From Fagopyrum homotropicum (lineage: Eukaryota; Streptophyta; Magnoliopsida; Caryophyllales; Polygonaceae): a stretch of DNA of 64,000 nucleotides. Within the stretch, counting starts at the first letter, position 1. The number at the start of each line of letters is the position of its first letter. Made by a program: the position numbers and the translations under genes. This document shows, piece after piece, positions 31,901 to 41,432 of this stretch. The stretch lies in the NCBI GenBank assembly GCA_033239125.1, contig BSWB01000004.1, forward strand, positions 117,809,235 through 117,873,234, read 5' to 3'. The notes under the pieces are model-generated. The model made no database searches and was not told the DNA's origin. It worked only from the letters and a program-made list of their open reading frames with translations.

Positions 31901-34884
31901 TTCTCCCACACCTTCTACACCCTTAGACACTTCTAAGGAGGCATCGGATGCTCCTCAAGAGCCATTGGAAGCTCCGAAAGCAATGGAACTAAAGCCACTT
32001 CCTACACATCTAAGGTACGCTTTTCTAGGACCTAACTCTACTTATCAGGTTATTGTTAGTTCCGATCTAACCATAGATGAACATAGTAAGCTTATGGTTG
32101 TCCTTAGGAAACATAGAAAGCTTTAGGTTATACTATAGAAGACTTAGTAGGAATCAAACCTTCCCTATGCATGCATAAAATATTAATGGAAGAGGACTTT
32201 AGGACTTCAAGACAACCTCAAAGGCGGTTAAATCCGACCATGAAAGAGGTTGTCAAGAAGGAAATTCTTAAACTTCTTGATGCAGGTATCATCTATCCTA
32301 TCTCCGATAGTAAGTGGGTGAGTCCGGTTCAAGTAGTTCCAAAGAAGGGAGGAATGACGGTCATCACCAACAAGAACAACGAACTCATTCCTACCCGAAC
32401 CGTGACAGGATGGCGGATGTGCATAGACTACCGCAAGCTTAACAACGCGACAAGGAAGGATCACTTCCCACTACCCTTCATCGATCAAATGCTTGAAAGG
32501 TTAGCGCAACATTCACATTTTTGCTATCTTGACGGTTATAGTGGTTTCTTTCAGATTCCGATACACCCGGATGATCAAGAGAAGACCAAGTTCACGTGCC
32601 CATGGGGTACGTTTGCTTATAGGAGGATGCCGTTCGGGCTTTGCAACGCTCCAGCCACCTTTCAAAGGTGCATGATGGCCATCTTCTCCGAATACATTGA
32701 GGAAATCATGGAGGTCTTCATGGATAACTTCTCCGTATACGGTTCCTCTTTTGACAATTGCCTTTCTAACCTTTCTCTTATATTACAAAGGTGTGAAGAC
32801 ACTAACCTAGTTCTTAATTGGGAGAAGTGTCAATTTATGGTAAAGGAAGGAATTGTATTAGGACACCTAATCTCTAGTAGAGGGATAGAGGTGGATAAGG
32901 CGAAAATAGAGACTATAGAGAAACTTCCTCCCCCAACTTCGGTGAAAGGGATAAGAAGTTTTCTAGAACATGCCGGATTCTATAGATGCTTCATAAAAGA
33001 CTTCTCTAAAATATCAAAACCGCTAACTAATCTATTGATGAAGGATGCAGTTTTTGAGTTTTCGCAGGAATGCTTGGATGCGTTTAACATGATCCGGGAA
33101 GCTCTAATTTCAGCACCTATTATCCAACCTCCGGATTGGACTCTTCCCTTTGAGGTTATGTGCGATGCTAGTGACGTAGCCATAGGAGCTGTTCTTGGAC
33201 AAAGAAAGGAAGGGCGAACCCATGCCATATACTATGCTAGCAAGACGCTAGATGAAGCGCAACTCAACTACACCACTACGGAAAAGGAATTTTTAGCCAT
33301 TGTTTATGCTACAAATTTCGCTCTTATCTTGTAGGTGCAAAGGTGATTGTCTACACGGATCATGCTGCGATCCGGTATCTCCTTGCAAAGAAGGATGCGA
33401 AGCCAAGGCTAATTAGATGGATTCTTCTCCTACAAGAATTCGATCTAGAGATCCGCGACAAGAAGGGTTCGGAAAATTCTGTTGCGGATCATTTGAGTCG
33501 CCTAACACATCTAGAGGACGTCCACTTACCGATAGATGACTCCTTCCTGGACGAACACTTACATATCATTGAGGAGTGCATCGAAGTAATCTTCAAAGGT
33601 AATGAACCATGGTTTGCTGATTTTGTTAACTATTTGGTTTGCCAGGAGATACCGCCCGGATTATCCTACGCACAAAGAAAGAAGTTCTTTAAGGATGTTC
33701 GGGAATACTTTTGGAATGAACCTCTGCTCTTTAAGAGAGGTCCGGATGGCATCATTCGGTTATGTGTGCCGGAAGATGAGATGCAAAGTGTCATCCGCCA
33801 TTGTCATTCACTACCTTGTGGAGGACACGCTAGTTCGAACAAGACTAGCGCTAAGGTATTGTAATCTGGATTCTTTTGACCTACTTTATTTAGAGATGTA
33901 CAATCCTTTGTTTCCTGCTGCAATGCTTGTCAAAGAACAGGAAATATCTCTAGGAGGAATGAGATGCCTCTCAATAACATCCAAGAGGTGGAGATTTTCG
34001 ATGTTTGGGGAGTTGACTTTATGGGACCGTTCCCATCATCTTGTGGAAACCAATACGTACTCTTGGCGGTGGATTACGTTTCTAGATGGGTGGAAGCAAT
34101 TGCCTCTCCCACCAATGATGCCATGGTGGTGGTTAAGTTCTTTAACAAGACCATCTTCCCACGATTTGGGACATCAAGGACTATCATTAGTGATGGAGGT
34201 TCTCACTTCATTGCCCGGCGCTTTGAAGCTCTTCTAGCTAAGTATGGGGTTACTCACAAGATCGCCACCCCTTATCATCCACAAACTAGTGGACAAGTTG
34301 AGATCTCAAATCGGGAGATCAAAGGAATCCTAGAGAAGACGGTTTCAAGGACTAGGAAGGATTGGTCCTTGAAGCTTGATGATGCATTATGGGCGTACCG
34401 GACTACGTATAAGACTCCCATAGGAACCACACCATACAACCTTGTGTATGAGAAGTCTTGTCACTTACCGGTGGAGTTGGAGCACAAGGCGTTTTGGGCC
34501 ATCAAGTGGTTGAATTTCAGCATGAAGGAAGCGGGAGAAAAGCGTCTCTTGAACCTTAATGAGTTTGAAGAACTCCGCTTGAACGCCTATGAAAACGCCA
34601 AGATTTATAAAGAGAGAGCAAAGCGTTGGCATGATAAGCATATCATTCCAAAGGACTTCAAAGAAGGAGATCAAGTTCTCCTCTTCAATTCAAGGCTTCG
34701 TCTCTTTCCAGGTAAGCTTAAATCTCGTTGGACCGGACCTTTTCTAATCAAACGTATTTTCCCCCATTGTGCAGTTGAAGTATGGGGTGAAGCGGGCGGA
34801 AGCTTTAAGGTGAACGGTCAACGACTCAAGAAGTATACGCCGGAACTCCAAGCTGAAGAGTTCGCGCCCACCGCACTCGAATAA
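28977..34884 (+). pseudogene. Element E gag-pol polyprotein (multiple lesions)
   Basis: Gag starts MHRSRN at 28977, has a Lys/Glu-rich coiled N-terminus, the retrotransposon-gag domain and an Asn-rich tract (30205-30360) without a CCHC knuckle. Protease has DLGAS at 31131, then a linker built of palindromes, RT, RNase H, and integrase ending in the GPF region at 34884. Lesions: TGA and TAG near 29730 and 29760; a 1-bp frameshift near 32124; a 4-bp loss near 33316 in RNase H; TAA and TGA near 33862 and 33878 in the integrase finger. The RT motif is FMDN instead of FMDD (Asn codon 32726-32728), which removes a catalytic Asp. The integrase core after 33964 is intact, with DFMGPFPSS, IISDGGSHF and the catalytic Glu region. 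Confidence 0.94.
31690..31865 (+). promoter_or_regulatory. Palindrome cluster inside the E coding frame (protease-RT linker)
   Basis: It contains CCACGGCC, CCACGGCCGTGG, CGTGG, ACGGTCGTGG, CCACGCC, CCACGGTCGTGG, CCGTG and GCCGTGG in about 175 bp. The encoded peptide is a run of HGRG, STAVD and HALNHGRG-like pieces, unlike the flanking conserved protease and RT. B, D and A have clusters at the same protein position. Confidence 0.75.
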
Positions 34885-35713
34885 GTGCGAGTTTGGTCTA
34901 GCTACGGACCTTAAGCAAAGCGCTTCTTGGGAGGCAACCCAAGGTATTGCATTTACGTTTTTGTTTTTGATTCATAGTTTAGCTTAGTTTAGACGTTTTT
35001 GCTTTGTTTTGCCTTCGATTCATTCCGGTATGTTCGTGTTTTTGGATGTAGGAACAGTGGAAAAGGAAAGGGGAAGAGTAATTTTGAAGAAAAGTGACGA
35101 AACTTGGACTTTGGAGCATTACAGAGAGTTCCACGGCCTAAACCATGGTCGTGGAACCCTTACAGACCGTAATTTCCAAAAGCCTTTGAAAAATCACCAA
35201 AACCACGGTTCCGTACAATTCCACGGCCGTGGAACCCCCCGATAGACCGTGGTTTTCAAAAATTTTGCCAGCCACTATATAAACCACGTTCTTCACAAAA
35301 ACACACCACAAAACCCAATTGCACGCCCTCTTTCGCCGGAATCACACCCTTCACCTCAATTCTCCGTTCGTTAATCGTTTTCAACGATTCTTCGACCCAA
35401 ACCGAAGCAAATTCGATCACCAACGAGATCCAAGCAACAAATTGAGCGGCAAATCACCAAGGAACGCAGAATTCGGATTTTAAAATCCGAAACCTAGGTT
35501 TTTTCCGCTCTTCTCTATCTTTGTCAATTCGGGTTCGTTTTTGCTAGCATTTATAGGAGAACTGATTGAAATTGGAAGGAATTAGTCTAGGACTGCCTGA
35601 TTGCTGAGTTTGGCTGTTGTTTGCTGAATTTTGAGAAAAAGCGAGACGAACCACGATCTCTGTCAATTCCACGGCCGTGGAACACCAAGAACAGACCGTG
35701 GTTTTCGACAGTA
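34885..35713 (+). promoter_or_regulatory. Integrase-ORF1 spacer of element E with CCACGG palindromes
   Basis: The post-pol block GCGCTTCTTGGGAGGCAACC is at about 34920-34940, followed by an AAG-GTATTG sequence that could be a splice donor. Palindrome groups lie at 35126-35255 and 35640-35703. The ORF1 start lies just after the second group, as in D and A. No separate gene was seen. Confidence 0.65.
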
Positions 35714-37274
35714 ATGGATTTTGTGAGGAGAGTTTCTGAGAGGATTAAGGATAAGAACAACGAGAAAGATAAGAACAAAAAGAGGAAGGGCAACCCCTCT
35801 TCCTCTTCATCCTCTAGAGTACCACCACCTTCCGCCCCTTCACCTCCATCATCACCTTCATCACCTTCACCTCCTAGCCCTAAGGTACCCACTATTCACG
35901 AGGATCATCTCGATGCATTAGAGAGGATCCTCAAGAGGGATGTTATAGGACCTAGGTACCTATTGTTGGAGGATTTAGCTCCTCTTCACATCATAGATGA
36001 CCTTACTTGACTCTTGGATAGAGCCGGATTAGTTGTCTTCTCGGCTATCCGAGAAGACGCTTACGAGGAGATCATGAGAGAGGTTGTGACGTCTTTTGAG
36101 CACAACCACGTTGATAGGATAGTTTCTTTCCGTCTGATGGAAAGGAACTATGATTTCTCCATCCGGGAGTTTGGGACCTTCTTTGGGTTCCAAGAGACCT
36201 TCAATGGTCATTTCCCCAACGGCGTTTACGCCAAGGACTTTTGGGAGGAGGTTGCCATGATTTACGCCAGCGAGGACCGTTGGCAACTAGCTGATACCAA
36301 GGCTAAGTTGATATATCACTTAGCCTTGAAGATTGCTCACCAGGTACTTTCTGAGTGTCTCTTCCCTAGGACGGAGACACCTCAAAAGATCAAGACGGAT
36401 GAGCTATTTCTGTTATACTCCATGTTGTATGGGCGCCCTGCTGACTGCGCCACCCTCTTAGTTGCTACCATGAGCAAGCTAAAGAACAAGAGGGCGGGCA
36501 ACATTGGATATGGTGGGATAGTCACCCACCTTGCTAGGATGTTAGGGCTAGATTTTTCTGCATGTACACGTATTCCTGCCGTACCCCTAGGACTTCAGGC
36601 CTTCATGACTAGAGGTCTCATCTTCCCCACCCATAGAGGTCCACCTTATGCAGCTATGCCATGGGAGAGCAGGACGGGGAGGGGCATTGAGTGGCTCCCG
36701 GAGTATTCCATTATGGCTGGATGCCATAATTGGAAGGAGACGTTCGCTGCTATGCATGCGAACAGGATTGCAGCCCCTCCATATGTCCCACCACCACCAG
36801 TAGTTGAGGAGGAGATGAGAGATCCCTATGAGGGAGGAGGAGGAGCCGAGCAGGATTTCGGCACGTTTCCGGATCAGCCGGACATAACTTTTGATGTGCC
36901 TAGACGTTCTCCACGTCTCACCAGAGCTTCAGGTTCATCTTCTCGCCGCTCCAGCGTGAGCGAGAGACCCACCTGGATGGAGACCCCTCCTGCGTGGTAT
37001 GGAGATCCACCTCCATGGACTGCACAGGCACCACCAGCACCAGCACCAACACCAAGATGCACCGGGGTGGTACAGCCAGGCTCCGGGTTGGTATGAGTAG
37101 ATGCCAGAGTGGGCTACCAGCCTTTCTGATAGAGTGGGAGCATTGGAGATTCGAGCCGACGCTAGAGATGGACGCATGGATGACCTCGACCATATGATGA
37201 GGGATGTCTACCGCCAGCAGTTCGGGCGGTACTACGATCCTAGCTTCTCTCCATTCCCGCCTCCACCGCAGTGA
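35714..37274 (+). pseudogene. Athila ORF-1-like protein gene of element E, broken
   Basis: It starts MDFVRR at 35714. A Lys/Asp/Asn-rich and Ser/Pro-rich N-terminus precedes the core IVSFRLMERNYDFSIREFG, FWEEVAMIYASEDRW and LFPRTETPQKIKTDELFLLY, then GCHNWKETFAAMHANRI and a Trp/Pro-rich C-terminus ending in poly-Pro at 37274. Lesions: a Trp to TGA stop at about 36008, a 1-bp frameshift near 37045-37055, and a TAG near 37091 where D has Gln. It is very close to the D copy and distant from A. It looks soluble, with no signal peptide or membrane span. Role unknown. Confidence 0.75.
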
Positions 37275-38640
37275 TGACTTGCAGGACCGACAGTTTAGCC
37301 GCTCCACCGCCATATTGTGAGTTCTTTTTCTTTCTTTCTTTTCTTCTTTTCTTTCTTTTATTTGAACATTAGGGACAATGTTTGTTCCAAGTATGGGGTG
37401 GGGTGTGACTAAAAGTTTGTAATAACTCTTACTCACTTTGATTGCTTTTATTTGAGACTATCTTGCATGTTTATTATATTGTTGCACGTTTCATTATTGC
37501 ATTGCATGAAAAAGAGTTTGAAAAACCCATAAAAAAATTGAAAAAATTTTAAAAATTTTGTGATTCTAAGGATAGAGAGGATTTCTATGATAATCACTAC
37601 TTGTGAATTGAGTTTGATGACAATTGCATGCTTAAACGAATAGTGAATTGAAAAGAAATTGAATGAGTTGATTATACCTCTTTTGCAAGTTCCATAATGT
37701 GATGAATGTTACTTAAATCATGTTGAGAAAATAAGGTTGAAATCACACTATAAGTTCTTATACTTCTTGTTGAGATGATTAAGGCAATTCGATTTTCTTT
37801 CTTCTTTCTTTGATCACTTAGCCCCTCATTGAAATATTGACCTCCTTTACCTATCCGGGAATTTGGAGGAGTTGAATGAAAAAGGCATGTATGATGTGGG
37901 AGGGCCATGAAAGCAATACTTTGCATTCAAAGGAATAGAAAGAAATTGTAGGTTTGGGGAAGTCAATCATGATGATGAGTAACTCGGCACCATTCACATA
38001 GCCGGGTGTTTGTGTCTTGCCAAAGTCGGATTGAGCGATATTCCTAGCGGATTATGGTATGTGCGCTATGGGTTTGAGGCATCTCATAAAAATTGAGAAA
38101 CGCCAATCTCCTAGGCATTGGTTTTTGTGCACCTCTATCCATAACTCCGAAAGTAAAGTCGAAAAATGAAAAGAAAAGAGCGAAGCTCTAAGTTGAAGGT
38201 GATGCGGAAACCGCAAGTGAAGAAGAAAAGAGTAGTTATCCATTTTCCCGGATTCATGCACCACACTCCTTAAAGTTTCCTTCCCTTTCCACATTCTAGA
38301 CCTTTTCTTTGAAAGTCCTTAAGATCAAAAGAATGTTATATGACTTGGTGATCTAAATTGAAGTTCTTATGATTGATTTTGATAATGTTTGAAGGTTATG
38401 ATGTTTGTATGGAAGTTTAATTGATTCACGAGCTTTCTTTACCCTTTACTCTTTGGTTAAGTGTATGAAAGTCTTATAAACGAATGAAGCAAGATTTGAG
38501 AATGATCTATTAACTAGAAGGCACATCCATCCAAAAGAAGTTTTGCTTTGAGAAGGTACACATATTTCATCTTAACTTGTGTTTTAAAGCTTTTGAAAGA
38601 CCTTGCTTAGGGACAAGAAAGTGGCAAGTATGGGGTTATT
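37275..38640 (+). other. Element E 3' module and polypurine tract
   Basis: The hairpin AACATT-6-AATGTT is at 37365-37382, AAGTATGGGGTGGGG at 37389-37403, and the PPT AAGTATGGGG at 38626-38635, five bases before the 3' LTR. The two tracts are 1237 bp apart. A block with CTCGGCACCATTCACATAG and GGTGTTTGTGTCTTGCC is at about 37980-38025. No conserved plus-strand protein was seen. Confidence 0.72.
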
Positions 38641-40346
38641 TGTTAGCATGAAATATTGTGATATTTTAGGCACGTTTTCTAAGTGTATTTGATCCATATT
38701 GATAGTCATTGATTAAGCATTGATGCATTTGTGAGCTAGTTTGTCTATAATGTCGATATAGAGATCTACACAAGCTTTATGTTGATTGTAGGCAATTAAG
38801 AGCTATTTCTGAACGGAATTGAGCAAGGATGGATTTGATTGAGCATGTCCATGAATTGAGGACATTCCTAGGAGCTAAGGATGTGCTAACTTGAAGAATG
38901 CACGAGACTAAGGAAGAATCACGTTCTAGCTCTAAACCACGCTCTAAAATACGGCCGTACTATATTCCACGTTCAAGTCCACGGCCGTGGAACCATGGCA
39001 AGGGAAGCGTGGTTCATTCCAGTAACTTCTACGGCCGTGGAAGAGTTGTGTCAAACCGTGATGATTTCCACGCTCTAAATTACGGCCGTTGAACCCTTCC
39101 ACGACCGTGATCTTGGCGATCTTTTTCGCCACACTTTAAGCCACGATCTCCTACGCAATTGGGCCGGGCCGATATTTTATCTTACACTATAAAAGGACAG
39201 ACGAGGAGAGATTCCGTCACCTTCGCTTACGCATAGACGCATCTTACGCTTACGCTTGGAATTGCCCTAATTTTGCATTTGGCGGAGATTGTGATTGAAG
39301 ATTTGCGCGTTGCTATTGTGATTTCCGGATTGACGGAAGATTGAAGATTCGAAAGATTGTTCGCAAGAAGATTTCGCTTCTTGCTTAGGTTTGATTTAGA
39401 AGACGGATTGACATCCCGTTCTTCCTTCTTATCTAAGATTGTGATTGTTTGTGTTGTTCTGAATCTATTGACGATATTGTTCTTGATTTGGGATTTGAGA
39501 TTGACTTTAAAGTTATTGAAAGTTTTCGAAAGTTTTCATCTTTCATTCTTTTAAACCTTGAATTTGATATCAATATGACTATTGATGGCTAAAAACCCTT
39601 AACAATTCTAAGGTGAAGGGTTGATAGTTGTGGCTTAGATAACGATAGATCGATCGTAATTTGATTGGACCCTGAGAGTTAGAGAGAATCGCCGAAAACC
39701 CTAATCCACGGTCTGTTCTTGAGCTTCCACGGCCGTGGAACTCAAGAACTAACCGTAATTTTGTGTTAGTTTACGAACCTGCTTTTACTTTAATCCAAAG
39801 TTAAAGATTTGCTTTAACTTAGTCTTGGCTTGCCTTTTCTAGGTGGTAGTGAAGCCTCAACTCTACCTCGATTGTGAGTGTCACAACCTTAATCGGTTTA
39901 GTCAGTCTTGATCCTTGGATTACAAGTTTGGGTATTTGATGTTAATTCTTACCTTTGGAACCTTTCTATACTGAAGCCTCAATAACCTTTATAGAGAGTG
40001 TCTTCTAGGTGAGTCATATAAGGTCTTTGGAACTTCACCGTACGATTACCTTACATTAGCATACCTTTGCATACCTTAACTCTGTCCTTATACCTTTAGT
40101 ATATCTTGAATCGATTGCCACAGCTGGATATTTGGATCTTTAGGATTGTTGTTTTCCCAATAATTCGAAAAGCTCTTACATTTACTCGCTTGATAATCTA
40201 TAATTGGATTTAACCCCCCAAATCCCTGTGTTCGATACTCTGGAATTCTTGCTCAACTATATCGATCCGTACACTGCGGGTTCGTTTGCTTGATTTCTAG
40301 TTTTATAAATTTAAGACTTATTTGCACGCACACTAAGTGGCGAACA
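38641..40346 (+). repeat. Element E 3' LTR (1706 bp)
   Basis: It is nearly identical to 27166-28874. The main differences are a 4-bp loss in a CAACAACC run near 39855 and one extra C near 40215. The U3 palindromes (38937-39122), TATAAAAG (39188) and four-half-site array (about 39708-39760, with a perfect central CCACGGCCGTGG) are kept. TAAAC follows at 40347. Confidence 0.95.
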
Positions 40347-41427
40347 TAAACTGGTACAAATTACGGGCAGATCTTGAGTTCCACGGCCGTGGAATCTCAA
40401 GAACAAACCGTGATTTTGGTTGTCGGCGAAATTTCTCTAACTCTCTGGGTCCAATCAATTTACGATCGATCTATCATCATCTAAGCCACAACTATCAACC
40501 CTTCACCTTAGAATTGCTAAAGGGTTTTAGCCAACAACAGTCATTATGATATCAAATTCATGATCTAAAAGAATGAAAGACGTAAACCTCCGAAAACCTT
40601 CAATAAATCTCAAATCAATCTCAAATCCACAAACAAAGTAATGATGTATATCAGATTCGGAATAACACAAACCAATCACAATCCTCGATAAGAACGAAGA
40701 GCGGGATGTCAATCCGTCTTCTAATCAAACCTAAGGACAAAGCGTAACTTCCAAATCTCCAAGTCTTTGCAAATCTCCGTTGCAAAATGACAATCTCTGC
40801 ACGTCCAATTGAAACCCTAGGCACGTGCAAGTAAGCGTAAGCGAAGGTGACGGAATTTCTTTCCTTCTGTCCTTTTATAGGGAAAGACAAAATGTCTCTC
40901 TCCAGCCCATGTGCGCAATATTGTGTCCATATTTTATTCGGCAAAAGATTGCCTAAAACACGGTTCCATAGGATTCCAAGCCCGTGGTTTAGAGCGTGGA
41001 ATTTGATTACGGTGCTTCACAACTTCCACGACCGTGTAACTTACTAGAATGCTCCACGCTCATGTTGCCAAAGTTCCACGGCCATGGTTTAGAGCGTGGA
41101 CTTCATTACGGCCGTATTTTAGAGTGTGGAAACATAAGTAGCTCGTAATTCACTTTGTTTTGTGCCATTCTTCATCCTAGCATCTTCCTTAGCTCCTTTG
41201 TGGTGTCCTCAATCCTTGGATGTGCTCAATTCCTCTCAATCCTCTCTTAATTTGTTCGGAATTAGCTCTTATTCGCCTACAATCAACACAAAGCTTATGT
41301 AGACCTCTATATCGACAATATAGACAAACTAGCTCACAATTGCTTCAATGCTTCATCAATGAACACCAATATGGATGAAATACATCTAGAAAACGTGCCT
41401 AAAATATCACAATATTTCATGCTAACA
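40347..41427 (-). repeat. Element D 5' LTR, U3-side piece
   Basis: It continues the LTR interrupted at 27165 and matches 15974-17054 closely. It ends TTTCATGCTAACA at 41427, beside the ACCAT duplication. It includes the array at about 40355-40407, the minus-strand TATAAAAG at 40872-40879 and the U3 cluster at 40960-41130. Confidence 0.92.
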
Positions 41428-41432
41428 ACCAT

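Larger units (their letters stand above)
27166..40346 (+). mobile_element. Element E: Athila-lineage retrotransposon (13,181 bp) inside D's 5' LTR
   Basis: The two LTRs (1709 and 1706 bp) begin TGTTAGCATG and end GGCGAACA. The TAAAC duplication lies at 27161-27165 and 40347-40351. The PBS is an exact match to the tRNA-Asp 3' end. By eye the LTRs differ at about 21 positions plus two small indels, near 99 percent identity, so the insertion is recent. Structure: LTR, PBS, gag-pol 28977-34884, ORF1 35714-37274, 3' module, PPT, LTR. About nine coding lesions plus an altered RT active site make it non-autonomous. Confidence 0.97.
15395..41427 (-). mobile_element. Element D: Athila-lineage retrotransposon inside A, itself split by E
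   Basis: The LTRs (15395-17054; about 26618-27165 plus 40347-41427) start TGTTCGCCACTTAGC and end TGCTAACA on the plus strand. The ACCAT duplication flanks them. Without E and one duplication copy, D is about 12.8 kb. Minus-strand order: 5' LTR (truncated at its U5 end), gag-pol 26597-20793, ORF1 19965-18421, 3' module, PPT, 3' LTR. D belongs to the same subfamily as E. It has the longest surviving frame in the window (21795-26057) but has lost its primer-binding site. Confidence 0.95.
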
